From Pseudomonas asiatica (GTDB lineage Bacteria > Pseudomonadota > Gammaproteobacteria > Pseudomonadales > Pseudomonadaceae), in contig NZ_CP157874.1 in assembly GCF_040214835.1 (NCBI RefSeq), positions 2,484,001 through 2,548,000 of the forward strand: a stretch of 64,000 nt of DNA. The letters are read 5' to 3'. Both the position numbers and the translations under genes were made by a program. Below the pieces are notes generated by a model. That model was not told the DNA's origin. It searched no databases and saw only the letters and a program-made list of their open reading frames with translations. Shown here one piece after another: positions 34,231-43,233 of the stretch. Position 1 is the first letter of the stretch. Every line of letters begins with the position of its first letter.

Positions 34231-36084
34231 GTGAGCGCAACCCTTCTATCCTGCCGGCGCCAGGCGCCGCTGGCGGCCCTGTGCTGCCTGCTCGCCACTC
34301 CGGTGGCGGGCGTTCAATTCGACGTTGGCTCGCTGCAAGGGCGTTTCGACTCGGCGCTGTCATTGAGTACCGCCGTCAGCACTGCCAACCCCGATAAACA
34401 GCAGTTGCAGGCTGCCAATGGCAATGACGGGCGGCGCAACTACCGGTCGGGCGACATATTTTCGGCGATCTTCAAAGGCACCCATGACCTGGAGCTGCGC
34501 GGCGATAACGTGGGTGTATTCCTGCGTGGCACCTACTGGTACGACACCGCGCAACGCGACCACAGCCAGCGGGCCGTCGACATCGACGATCGCAACCGCC
34601 AGGTGTCGGCGAAAACCGCGGGGACGGAGCTGCTCGATGCGTTCGTCTATGGCCTTTACGACATTGGCGGTGAGCCCGGTTCGCTGCGGGTGGGCAAACA
34701 GGTGGTCAACTGGGGGGAAAGCCTGTTCATCCAGGGCGGGCTGAACGTGATCAACCCCTTCAGCCAGGCTGCGCTGCGCCGGCCAGGGTCGGAAGTGAAA
34801 GACGCCCTGGCGCCGGTCAACCTGCTGTATGTCACGCAGAACCTCAACCAGGCGCTGTCTTTCGATGCCTTGTACCAGCTGGACTGGGAGCAAACTCGGC
34901 TGGAGAACTGCGCAACGTTCTTTTCCGGCAACGACTTCATGCCCGAAGGCTGCCAGGGACTGGATGTCGGCGGGCAGATGGTGACCAATCCAGCCGTGTC
35001 GTCGGCCCTGGCCCCGTTTGGTGTGACGCTGACGGAGGAGGGTGTGCGCGTGCCTCGGGGCGCCGACCAGAATGCACGCAACGGTGGCCAATGGGGTTTT
35101 TCGCTGCACTGGTACGTTGAGCCACTGGATACCGAGTTCGGCCTGTTCGCAGCCAATTACCACAGCCGTTCGCCTTACCTGGGCACGGTCAGCAGCCGCT
35201 ATTACGCCAATACGGGCTTTGCCCGTGAACTGTGCGGCAATGTCGGTGTGGCGCAGGCCAATTGCGGGGCCTTTCTGACTTCCAGCAACGGGCAGACCCT
35301 GGCTGGCGCGCTACGTATGGGCACCTCGCAGTACCGGGCGCAATACCCCGAGGACATCCGCCTGTACGGCCTGACCTTCGCCACCACCTTGCGCAACGGT
35401 GCCGCCGTGCAGGGTGAACTGAGCTACCGGCCGAACATGCCGGTGCAGCTCAACGGCAACGATGTGCTGCAGTCATTGCTCAATGCCCCGGGCCGCAGCC
35501 CGCTCAACGCCGACGGCCTGCGCCCTGCGACAGACAACACCCCCTTCGACGGTTACCGGCGCAAGGAGGTGACCCAGGCCCAGGTGTCGGCCGTGCAGGC
35601 GTTCAACCAAGTCATGGGCAGCAACCAGCTACTGCTGATGGGCGAGGTGGGCGCCACCTATGTAGGCGGGCTGGAGGGGCGTTTCGGGCCGCGCTATGGC
35701 CGCTCTGGTGCCTATGGCAACGGCGAGCTGGCCGACAACAGCCTGTGCCTGGCGATCTCGAAAAGCCCGGTCGACTGCAACGGCGAGGGCTTTGTCACAC
35801 CCTTTTCCTGGGGCTACCGCCTGCGCGCGACCTGGAGCTACCCCAACCTGATCCAAGGCCTGGACATTCGCCCAGGCCTGGCCTGGGCCCATGACGTCAA
35901 GGGTTACTCGCCAGCGGACAGCTCGGCCTTCAACGAAGGCTCTCGCTCGATCAGCCTGGGCGTGGACGTCAGCCTGGCCAGCCAATACTGGGCCAGCCTG
36001 GCCTATACCGATTACCTCGACGGCGATTATGGCACCCGTGGCGACCGCGATTATGTGGCGTTCAGCGTGGGCGCCAACTTCTAA
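34231..36084 (+). CDS. DUF1302 outer-membrane-type protein
   Basis: 617 residues from a GTG six bases after GAGG. A signal peptide (about 1-27, ending PVAGVQF) is followed by FDVGSLQGRFDSALSLSTAVS and, further on, LRVGKQVVNWGESLFIQGGLNVINPF, both hallmark DUF1302 segments. The rest looks like a beta barrel, and the protein ends VAFSVGANF with a terminal phenylalanine as in outer-membrane proteins. DUF1302 proteins regularly occur with DUF1329 proteins; the partner here is at 23077. A role in passage of a hydrophobic substrate through the outer membrane is inferred from context. Confidence 0.9.
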   Translation: MSATLLSCRRQAPLAALCCLLATPVAGVQFDVGSLQGRFDSALSLSTAVSTANPDKQQLQAANGNDGRRNYRSGDIFSAIFKGTHDLELRGDNVGVFLRGTYWYDTAQRDHSQRAVDIDDRNRQVSAKTAGTELLDAFVYGLYDIGGEPGSLRVGKQVVNWGESLFIQGGLNVINPFSQAALRRPGSEVKDALAPVNLLYVTQNLNQALSFDALYQLDWEQTRLENCATFFSGNDFMPEGCQGLDVGGQMVTNPAVSSALAPFGVTLTEEGVRVPRGADQNARNGGQWGFSLHWYVEPLDTEFGLFAANYHSRSPYLGTVSSRYYANTGFARELCGNVGVAQANCGAFLTSSNGQTLAGALRMGTSQYRAQYPEDIRLYGLTFATTLRNGAAVQGELSYRPNMPVQLNGNDVLQSLLNAPGRSPLNADGLRPATDNTPFDGYRRKEVTQAQVSAVQAFNQVMGSNQLLLMGEVGATYVGGLEGRFGPRYGRSGAYGNGELADNSLCLAISKSPVDCNGEGFVTPFSWGYRLRATWSYPNLIQGLDIRPGLAWAHDVKGYSPADSSAFNEGSRSISLGVDVSLASQYWASLAYTDYLDGDYGTRGDRDYVAFSVGANF

Positions 36085-36104
36085 GGCAACCAAGGAGCAA
36101 GACC

Positions 36105-37421
36105 ATGTCCAAGCGCAGCATGCACCCTTCATCCGCCAACCTGACTGGTATCGCCCTGGTGCTGGCCGGTGCCTTGGCCCCAACCCTGGCGGTCGGTGCA
36201 CCGACCGGGCAGGGTGTGATGCAGGGGTTCCCACCGGCGCCGGAGTTGCGGGTCACCCAGGCCAATGCCTTTCAGCCACCGTACTTGCGCTGGTCGATGC
36301 GCCACGCCCGTGAGGTGTCGCCCACCCGTGGTATCGGTCGGGCAGCCACACCGCTGAGCTTGACCGAAGGCCGCGCGGTGGCGCTAGACCAACTGGCCTT
36401 CAGCGCCGGTGACCAGCCTTTGACCTTGGCCGGCTACCTGGAGCAAACCAGCACTGACGGGCTGATCGTGCTGCACCAGGGCAAGGTGGTGTACGAGCGT
36501 TATCTGGACGGCTTCCAACCTCGCCAGCCCCATATCTGGGCGTCGATGACCAAGTCGGTCACCGGCCTGATCGCTGCCCAGCTGATTGCCGAAGGTGCGC
36601 TGGACCCGCAGCGTACGTTGGCGCATTACGTGCCGGAACTGCGCGGAACGCCGTTTGGCGAGGCGACGGTGCAGGCCAACCTGGACATGCAGGTGGCGGT
36701 GCAGTACCCCGCGCAGATGCCGCCGGACCTCGGCCTGTTTGCCGCTACTGGCCTGATACCTCGGGGCGAAGGAATGCCGGGGGACATCTACAGCTTCCTG
36801 CGGCAGGTGCAGCAGGCGCCGAACCTCGGCCAAGCACCATTCTTCTACCAGAACGGCTCGCCGGAAGCGCTGGCCTGGGCGTTGCGGCGTGTCACCGGGC
36901 TGAATTGGGCGCAGTTGGTCGAACAGCGGTTGTGGTCACGCTTCGCCGAGGACGATGCCTATGTGCAGGTCGACCCGCTCGGTACCGAAATGGCCAGTGG
37001 CGGCATCAGCTGTAATTTGCGCGACACCGCCCGCTTCGCCGAACTGGTGCGCCGCGAACTGGCCCGTGATGCCAAGGGCGACAGCTTCAACCAGGCTGTG
37101 CACAGCACGTTCCAGCCTGCGGACCCAGCAGTTTTCGCCCAGGGCAGCCTTGGCCCCGGCCGTCCTGGCTACAGCTACCGCAATTACTGGTACCAGAAAA
37201 ACGACGGTGACGGTTCGTTCGAGGCCAGCGGGCGCTTCGGGCAGAAAATCTACATAAATCCCCGCCGCGAACTGGTCATCGTAAAGCTCTCAGCCACCGC
37301 CGACCAAGCCCGTCGCGCCACGCGTGCTGACGGCGAAGCAAACGCCCCCGCGCGCGTTGTGGACTCGCCGGCTACGTTCAATCGCATGGTGGATGCGGTG
37401 TTGGCGGCACTGCCGGGTTAA
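36105..37421 (+). CDS. Exported serine hydrolase (beta-lactamase/EstB-like)
   Basis: 438 residues with a signal peptide (about 1-30). The fold is that of class C beta-lactamases and EstB esterases. The nucleophile motif SxxK is SMTK in IWASMTKSVTG (about 145-155), the YxN motif is YQNGSPEA and a late glycine-rich segment completes the site. Members hydrolyse esters, short amides or 6-aminohexanoate oligomers; the substrate here is open. It starts 20 bases after the DUF1302 gene and so belongs to the same unit, suggesting ester cleavage outside the inner membrane as the first step of the pathway. Confidence 0.88.
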   Translation: MSKRSMHPSSANLTGIALVLAGALAPTLAVGAPTGQGVMQGFPPAPELRVTQANAFQPPYLRWSMRHAREVSPTRGIGRAATPLSLTEGRAVALDQLAFSAGDQPLTLAGYLEQTSTDGLIVLHQGKVVYERYLDGFQPRQPHIWASMTKSVTGLIAAQLIAEGALDPQRTLAHYVPELRGTPFGEATVQANLDMQVAVQYPAQMPPDLGLFAATGLIPRGEGMPGDIYSFLRQVQQAPNLGQAPFFYQNGSPEALAWALRRVTGLNWAQLVEQRLWSRFAEDDAYVQVDPLGTEMASGGISCNLRDTARFAELVRRELARDAKGDSFNQAVHSTFQPADPAVFAQGSLGPGRPGYSYRNYWYQKNDGDGSFEASGRFGQKIYINPRRELVIVKLSATADQARRATRADGEANAPARVVDSPATFNRMVDAVLAALPG

Positions 37422-37492
37422 TGTGCAAAAGCGCAACTAGAGGCGGGTTTGATCATCCTCTTTTGGCCAATAGCTGCCCTCAGCGTATGGCT

Positions 37493-37662
37493 GCCATGGG
37501 GCGGAAGCAGTCGTTCGCGAGTGACCGCTTTCGACCCAAAACGGACATCTGTAATCGGGGCCGCTTCGCGGCCCATCGCCGGCAAGCGCGGCTCCCACAA
37601 GTACAGCGCATGCCTGAAGGCTGGTGATATTCCTGTGAGAGCCGGCTTGCCGGCGATGAGGC
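37493..37662. repeat. Composite intergenic repeat: roughly 60-base repeat plus two REP-like elements
   Basis: Positions 37493-37550 resemble 17378-17436 (GCCATGG..., GTTCGCGAGTG and TTTCGACCCA shared). Then follow a GC-rich element with GCCGGCAAGCGCGGCTCCCAC (37577-37598, interrupted here only for length) and an opposite one with AGCCGGCTTGCCGGCGATG (37640-37658). The same element types occur at 46217-46322. The right end merges with the start of the GFA-type gene. Confidence 0.7.
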
Positions 37663-38075
37663 CTGCACTGACTACAGAGCTTTGGTACCTAGGTAGCTGC
37701 TTGTGCTCAGCAGTAAGTTTCGAACTAGTCACTGCGCCAAAGGCAGTTACTCACTGCCATTGCAGCCAGTGCCGCAAAGGTCACGGGGCTGCATTCGCAT
37801 CCTACGGAAGCGTCCCGCGTAGCGACCTGCGAGTACTACGTGGCGCCGATAGCATCAGGACGTATGCGTCTTCACCGACAGTAATGCGCGAATTTTGTCT
37901 GGCGTGCGGTTCGACTTTATTCTGGTCACGTTCTCAAGGTGAATATGCCGGCTGGATATCCATAGCGCTAGGAACGCTTGATACCCCCTTCGAGCCGAAG
38001 CAGCAGAGACATGTGCACGTCGACTCCGCTGCGCCTTGGTACACACAGGCCAGCATTCGGATCCAGCTCGGTTGA
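37656..38075 (+). CDS. GFA family zinc-binding protein with a repeat-derived 5' end
   Basis: 139 residues from ATG 37656; the true start is uncertain. The GFA/CENP-V zinc motifs are intact: GSCLCSAV, CHCSQCRKGHGAAF and CLACGSTLFW, which bind structural and catalytic zinc. Members include glutathione-dependent formaldehyde-activating enzymes, but many have no known activity. The first 11 codons lie in repeat DNA: 37665-37688 equals 17646-17669 at 22 of 24 bases. A repeat has therefore probably replaced the original start and leader, and expression may be impaired. No good ribosome site precedes the ATG. Confidence 0.7.
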   Translation: MRPALTTELWYLGSCLCSAVSFELVTAPKAVTHCHCSQCRKGHGAAFASYGSVPRSDLRVLRGADSIRTYASSPTVMREFCLACGSTLFWSRSQGEYAGWISIALGTLDTPFEPKQQRHVHVDSAAPWYTQASIRIQLG

Positions 38076-38222
38076 CCGACACAGGTTAATACCCGCCATC
38101 AACAGGAGCAGCCGATTTGCAACGGACGCCAAGAGCATAAGTGCGCTTGCAGTTGACCTCGTCGTCCATTGCCGTAAAATCGCGCGCCCGAAATTCCGCA
38201 GGCATGGCCAGAGGGAGCTTAA

Positions 38223-38765
38223 ATGCAACGGGTGATGATCATTGGTCAGCCAGGGTCTGGGAAAAGTACCTTGGCGCGCAAACTCGGCGAACGAACAGGC
38301 TTGCCGGTCGTGCATATCGACACGATTCACTGGCAGCCAGGGTGGGTCGAGCGGAGTCGGGACGAGAAGACGCGTCTTTGTCATGAGGTCGAGGCCCGTG
38401 AGCGCTGGATATTCGAAGGTGGGCATTCGACCACATGGAACAACCGGCTGGCCCGGGCTGACATGTTGATTTGGATTGATCGCTCGGCACCGCTTCGATT
38501 CTGGCGCGTGCTCCTTAGAACAATGCTGAACCGCGGTCGATCCCGACCTGACTTGCCGGACAACTGTCCGGAATTGCTGGGCAACCTGCCGGAGTTCTTG
38601 AGGTTCATGTGGCGGACGAAAACCTCGTCGCGGGAGGCGATGAAGCGATTCGTGGTAACGGCCCCTTCGAGCTGTCGCGTTGTCTGCCTACGGACTAATC
38701 GGGATACCGATATTTTTCTCGCGAGTATGGGCACGCAGCCTGATCAGGTTATGCAAGGTCCTTAG
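38223..38765 (+). CDS. P-loop NTPase of the FlaR/adenylate-kinase-like type
   Basis: 180 residues. The Walker A motif stands at the start, [18 protein letters not shown], followed by VHIDTIHWQPGW, a hallmark of the proteins often named DNA topology modulation protein FlaR. WIFEGGHSTTWNNRLARADMLIWID provides the second conserved stretch. Despite the family name the real activity is thought to be that of a small nucleotide or nucleoside kinase. It stands alone; its neighbours are unrelated. Confidence 0.82.
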   Translation: MQRVMIIGQPGSGKSTLARKLGERTGLPVVHIDTIHWQPGWVERSRDEKTRLCHEVEARERWIFEGGHSTTWNNRLARADMLIWIDRSAPLRFWRVLLRTMLNRGRSRPDLPDNCPELLGNLPEFLRFMWRTKTSSREAMKRFVVTAPSSCRVVCLRTNRDTDIFLASMGTQPDQVMQGP

Positions 38766-38963
38766 ATGCTGGATCGCGACTGATTGGCGGCAGGCGCCTT
38801 CGGTGAAGGCACCGCGGTCAGCAGGAGATGAACTACGCTTCTGTAATAACACCGCAGATCGAAGAAACATTGCACGAGGCCGATACGGCCGGATGCTGGT
38901 GGTAAGGGACTGGCCATTCTTCGGGACCCGGCACCCTCATCGCCATCACCCGGGGTAGCCTCC

Positions 38964-40538
38964 GTGAGAATCAAACAGCCCCTTCCTGCTCTGCTGTTAC
39001 TTACCCTGCTGTTTGTTGGTTGTACCACACCCACGGTCTCTCACGAACCCAGTCAGGCCTTGCCTGCGAACGATTCGGCGTTCGGTCGTTCTATCCAGGC
39101 CCAGGCAGCCCCCCATCGGGGCCAGTCGGGCTTTCGCTTGTATTCCGATAGTGCCGAGGCTTTCGCCGCACGCGCCGAGCTGATTCGCAATGCTCAAAGC
39201 AGCATCGACTTGCAGTACTACATCGTTCACGACGGCATCAGTACTCGGATACTGGTGCGCGAGCTGCTCATCGCCGCCGACCGTGGCGTCCGCGTCAGGA
39301 TCTTGCTCGATGACACCACCAGCGATGACCTGGAGCGAATTATCGCGACACTGGCGGCGCATCCGCATATACAGATCCGCGTGTTCAATCCACTGCACCT
39401 GGGCCGCAGTACCGTCGTGACGCGTACCATGGGCCGGCTGTTCAACCTGGCCCGGCAACACCGGCGCATGCACAACAAATTGTGGGTGGTGGACAACAGT
39501 GCGGCCATCGTCGGCGGGCGCAATCTGGGGGACGAGTATTTCGATGCCGAGCCCAACAGGAATTTCACCGACATCGACATGCTCGGTGTCGGGCCGGTTG
39601 CAGAACAATTGGGACATAGTTTCGACCAGTACTGGAACAGTGCCCTGAGCAAGCCCATCGAGCAGTTCATCTCGACCAGGCCGACGACCGGGGACCTTAA
39701 AAACCTCCGGACTCGGCTGGACGAGTCCCTGGAGAAAGTACGCCAACAGAATCATGCGCTCTATCAACAACTGATGAGCTATACCACCCGGCCACGCCTG
39801 AATGACTGGCGCAGGGAGTTGATCTGGGCCTGGAACAAAGCGATGTGGGATGCACCGAGCAAGGTCTTGTCGAGTGGCGAGCCAGCCCCGTACTTGTTGT
39901 TGGCCACCCAATTGGCACCCGAGCTCAAGGGGGTATCCAAGGAGCTGATCCTTGTCTCGGCGTACATGGTGCCCGGCCAACCAGGGGTGGTGTACCTGAC
40001 CCGTCGTGCCGACGCTGGCGTGTCGATCAGCTTGCTGACCAACTCACTGGAAGCCACCGATGTACCCGCCGCGCACGGCGCTTACGCGCCTTATCGCAAA
40101 ACCTTGCTGGAGCATGGTGTGCAGTTGTTCGAATTACGCAGCCAATCCGGTGACAATGGCGACAGCGACAGTGGGCTGGGCCTGTTTCATGGTGGATCCT
40201 CCAATAGCTCCGAGTCCAGCCTGCATAGCAAGGCGATGATATTCGACCAGCAGAAAGCGTTTATCGGCTCGTTCAATTTCGACTCGCGCTCCTTGTTGTG
40301 GAATACCGAAGTCGGCGTGTTGGTCGATGATCCTGAGCTTGCTGGACGGGTGCGCGAACTGGCTCTGGAGGGGATGGCGCCAGCTCTGAGTTATCACACC
40401 CGGCTGGAAAAGAATCAGCTGGTATGGGTCACCGAAGACGATGGCAAGCAACATACATTGACCAAGGAACCGGGGAGTTGGTGGCGACACTTCAATTCCT
40501 GGCTCAGCAGCGCGATCGGGCTGGAGAAAATGTTATAG
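38964..40538 (+). CDS. Phospholipase D family lipoprotein (ClsC-like)
   Basis: 524 residues from a GTG start. The N-terminus is a lipoprotein signal with lipobox LFVGC at about 15-19. Two HxKxxxxD motifs are present: HNKLWVVD at residue 170 and HSKAMIFD at residue 421, each followed by the glycine/asparagine segment of the family (VGGRNLGDEYF and IGSFNFDSRS). The layout matches cardiolipin synthase C-like enzymes, which transfer phosphatidyl groups, though hydrolysis is possible. A small DUF5329 gene follows 68 bases downstream. The gap before it (38766-38963) holds a GCCTTC-N3-GAAGGC hairpin but no gene. Confidence 0.9.
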   Translation: MRIKQPLPALLLLTLLFVGCTTPTVSHEPSQALPANDSAFGRSIQAQAAPHRGQSGFRLYSDSAEAFAARAELIRNAQSSIDLQYYIVHDGISTRILVRELLIAADRGVRVRILLDDTTSDDLERIIATLAAHPHIQIRVFNPLHLGRSTVVTRTMGRLFNLARQHRRMHNKLWVVDNSAAIVGGRNLGDEYFDAEPNRNFTDIDMLGVGPVAEQLGHSFDQYWNSALSKPIEQFISTRPTTGDLKNLRTRLDESLEKVRQQNHALYQQLMSYTTRPRLNDWRRELIWAWNKAMWDAPSKVLSSGEPAPYLLLATQLAPELKGVSKELILVSAYMVPGQPGVVYLTRRADAGVSISLLTNSLEATDVPAAHGAYAPYRKTLLEHGVQLFELRSQSGDNGDSDSGLGLFHGGSSNSSESSLHSKAMIFDQQKAFIGSFNFDSRSLLWNTEVGVLVDDPELAGRVRELALEGMAPALSYHTRLEKNQLVWVTEDDGKQHTLTKEPGSWWRHFNSWLSSAIGLEKML

Positions 40539-40606
40539 CGTGGTTGTGTTGTAATTAATCGTCGGAGGCCACTCCGGTCATTCATTTCATTTTCAGGACC
40601 AGGATC

Positions 40607-40999
40607 ATGCAGATGTTGATGAGGGACCCCGGGCGGCTTGTCAGCCAATCGATGATGGCGGTAGGGATTGGCTTCATCGCGATCATCGTGGGTAGGGAAG
40701 TATCTGCTACACCTCAAACCACTCAAGAGATAAGAGGCTTGCTGGACTTTGTCGAGCACAGTGAGTGCAGGTTCGTGCGCAATGGTACCGAATACTCTGG
40801 TCCCCGGGCTCGGGCGCATTTGATGCAGAAGCTGGATTATCTCGAAGGTAGGAAAATGGTGAAAAGCGCGGAAGACTTCATTGATCTTGCTGCCACCAAA
40901 AGCAGTATGAGTGGCCGCATCTATGAGGTGCGATGTCCAGAAGGCGCGGAGCCGGCGAGCATATGGTTGAAACGAGAGCTACAAAGGCAACGGCAATAG
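40607..40999 (+). CDS. DUF5329-type exported protein
   Basis: 130 residues; ATG 40607 or the in-frame ATG at 40613 could be the start. A hydrophobic signal (about 16-34) precedes the conserved body: EIRGLLDFVEHSECRFVRNG, HLMQKLDYL, AEDFIDLAATKSSMSGR and YEVRCPEG. The two cysteines could form a disulfide in the periplasm. This pattern fits DUF5329 as I know it. The function is unknown. It may be coupled to the phospholipase D gene upstream. Confidence 0.8.
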   Translation: MQMLMRDPGRLVSQSMMAVGIGFIAIIVGREVSATPQTTQEIRGLLDFVEHSECRFVRNGTEYSGPRARAHLMQKLDYLEGRKMVKSAEDFIDLAATKSSMSGRIYEVRCPEGAEPASIWLKRELQRQRQ

Positions 41000-41030
41000 A
41001 TCCAAGGCGCGACGATGATTAGCGCCACTG

Positions 41031-41221
41031 ATCTGCTACCAGTGCTGCGACAAGCATGGTCATGAAGCGAACTACCTCACCATGAACAACCTGGTTGCCT
41101 CGACCAAGGCTACCGGTGGATTTCCCATCGTTTGACGCTTGCTGAAGGCCCCGATGCCTACAAGCACTTTGATGCGCGGGATGATGGCTGGACGAAGGTG
41201 GTGCTCAAGCCTGCTGCCTGA
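41031..41221 (+). pseudogene. Remnant of a zinc-dependent alcohol dehydrogenase (MDR family)
   Basis: Two pieces in different frames are recognisable. In the first frame, 41037-41134 reads YQCCDKHGHEANYLTMNN and on to ATGG, then hits a stop at 41130-41134. In the frame starting about 41114, the end reads WISHRLTLAEGPDAYKHFD and then WTKVVLKPAA before the stop at 41219-41221. Both resemble parts of formaldehyde-dehydrogenase-like zinc MDR enzymes that normally lie about 60 residues apart, so the gene has lost its 5' end and an internal segment. It is not expected to make a working enzyme. Confidence 0.65.
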
Positions 41222-41280
41222 CTCGCACCCCGATGCTTCCAGGCAAGGAAGCTCGGCGAGGGAGGCGTTCGTCTGGTGTG

Positions 41281-42192
41281 CTAACTGGCACCTGCTTGAA
41301 ACAAGCCCCGAACCACCTCCCTCATCCAGCGATTCCCGCTGTCTTGCTGGTAGCGCGCGTGCCAATGCTGCTTGACCGTGAAGCCCTCCACTGCAAACGG
41401 GCAATCGTGCACCTGCAGACCATGCATGTCGGCAAGTGTCTGCCCGATGTGCCGTGGCAGCGTTGCCACCAGGTCGGTCGACCCGACGATCATCCCCAAC
41501 CCTAGAAATGCCGGCAGCTCCAGCATGATCCTGCGTTCGATGCCGGCCCGCGCTAAACCAGCCTCCAGTAACTTTTGCCCGGTCCCGGCACTGATCTGTA
41601 CATGCCCCTCGCCCTGGTAGCGCGCCACGCTCATGCCTTGGCCCAAACGAGGGTGTTGTGGGTTGCTCAGGCAGACCCAGTCCTGTTCGAACAACACTTG
41701 CTGATACATCCCCGCACCCAGCCAAGGCACAAAGCCGATGGCCAGGTCCGCCTCGCCGGACTCCAGCGCGCTTTCGGTATTGCCATCTATGCGCGCCGCC
41801 TCCAGGCGAATACCCGGCGCATGGGTACGCAGGTGGTTGAGGATGCTGGGCAGCAGGGTGATATGGCTGGCATCACTGACGCACAGGCGAAAGCGACGCT
41901 GGGCCGTGGCCGGAACGAACTGCGGCTCCCAGGTAGTCAGGCGCCGCAGCGATTCCAGCACCTCGCGGCATGGCCCGATCAACTGGTCTGCCCGCGGGGT
42001 AGGGGCCATGCCCCCGGGGGTGCGCACGAACAGCGGGTCGTTCAGTTCTTCACGCAAGCGCCCCAACCAGATACTCACGGTAGGTTGACTCTGGCCGAGC
42101 TGTTCAGCGCTACGGGTCACGCTACGGCAGTGGTAAAGCACATCGAACAGCTGCAGCAGCTTGGGATCAGGCAAGGCATCGAGCGTGCTCAT
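41281..42192 (-). CDS. LysR family transcriptional regulator
   Basis: 303 residues from the ATG at 42192; the frame stays open further right only because it is antisense to the next gene. The helix-turn-helix is KLLQLFDVLYHCRSVTRSAEQLGQSQPTVSIWLGRL, with the effector domain after it. It is divergent from the five-gene operon starting at 42286, with 93 bases between the start codons, and is almost certainly its regulator. The effector is unknown. Confidence 0.92.
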   Translation of the reverse strand: MSTLDALPDPKLLQLFDVLYHCRSVTRSAEQLGQSQPTVSIWLGRLREELNDPLFVRTPGGMAPTPRADQLIGPCREVLESLRRLTTWEPQFVPATAQRRFRLCVSDASHITLLPSILNHLRTHAPGIRLEAARIDGNTESALESGEADLAIGFVPWLGAGMYQQVLFEQDWVCLSNPQHPRLGQGMSVARYQGEGHVQISAGTGQKLLEAGLARAGIERRIMLELPAFLGLGMIVGSTDLVATLPRHIGQTLADMHGLQVHDCPFAVEGFTVKQHWHARYQQDSGNRWMREVVRGLFQAGAS

Positions 42193-42285
42193 TATTGCGA
42201 AACTCAATAAGTGTATTGACGCCATTGTATAGCCGAAATAAGCCTCGCTGCATAAGGTGGTCACAAACCACAGGAGGTCAGCGAT

Positions 42286-43233
42286 TTGAAAATCTGCATT
42301 CTGGGCGCCGGCGCCCTGGGTTGCGCCATTGGTGCGGCCTTGAGCGAGGCGGGGCACGAAACCTGGTTGTTGAATCGTGGCCAGGCGCATGTCGAGGCGA
42401 TGAATTTGCGCGGGCTGCGGGTGCAGGATGAACGCGGCGAGCGGCAGGTCCGGGTGAAGGCGGCTTGCGACGCGGCAACCGTGGGCGTGGCCGACCTGGT
42501 AGTGGTGCTGGTCAAGTCGTTCCACACCAGCGAGGCGATTGCCGGTGCCAAGGCGCTGATCGGGCCGCAGACGCTGGTGCTATCGCTGCAGAACGGTCTT
42601 GGCCACGAAGACATCCTGGCCGAGGCCGTGGGGCGTGAGCGGGTATTGGCCGGCAAGACCTACGTCGGTGGCGTGCTGCTGGCGCCGGGTTCGATCCGTG
42701 CCGGCGTGGCAGGCAAACACACCTTCATCGGCGAGCTCGACGGCCAACGGACCTCGCGTGTTCAGGCCATCGCCGAGGCTTTCAATGGCGCCGGGCTCGC
42801 CACCACGGTCAGCGACAACATTCTCGGCACCATGTGGGACAAGCTGCTGGTCAACGTCGCGACAGGCGCGCTCAGCGGCATCACCATGCTCAGTTATGGC
42901 CAGCTGTACAGCGAGCCGCTGCTGGAAAGCACCGCCAAGGCAGCGGTCAGCGAAGCCATCGCCGTCGCCGAGCGGGCCGGCATCCGCCTGAGCCTCACCA
43001 GCCCGGACGCTGCGTGGTGCCTGGCAGCTGAAGGCCTGCCGGCAAGCTTCCGAACCTCGATGCTGCAGAGCCTGGAAAAGGGCTCGGTCACCGAGATCGA
43101 TTTCATCAACGGCTCCGTCGTGCGCTGGGGCCAGCGCCACGGCGTGGCTACGCCGGTCAACGCGACCCTGGTTGCCTGCATCAAGGGTATCGAGCGCGCC
43201 ATGGCCGATCAGCAGAAGGGAAGTAATCCATGA
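42286..43233 (+). CDS. Ketopantoate reductase family (ApbA/PanE-like) oxidoreductase
   Basis: 315 residues from a TTG start that is supported by AGGAGG eight bases upstream. The NADPH loop is CILGAGALGCAIGA at residues 3-16. The hallmark KSFHT and QNGLGHED segments and the C-terminal EIDFINGSVV with GVATPVNATL are all typical of 2-dehydropantoate 2-reductases. Because it leads a CoA-transferase operon and not a pantothenate locus, it probably reduces another 2-oxo acid. The stop overlaps the VOC gene (ATGA). Confidence 0.88.
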   Translation: MKICILGAGALGCAIGAALSEAGHETWLLNRGQAHVEAMNLRGLRVQDERGERQVRVKAACDAATVGVADLVVVLVKSFHTSEAIAGAKALIGPQTLVLSLQNGLGHEDILAEAVGRERVLAGKTYVGGVLLAPGSIRAGVAGKHTFIGELDGQRTSRVQAIAEAFNGAGLATTVSDNILGTMWDKLLVNVATGALSGITMLSYGQLYSEPLLESTAKAAVSEAIAVAERAGIRLSLTSPDAAWCLAAEGLPASFRTSMLQSLEKGSVTEIDFINGSVVRWGQRHGVATPVNATLVACIKGIERAMADQQKGSNP

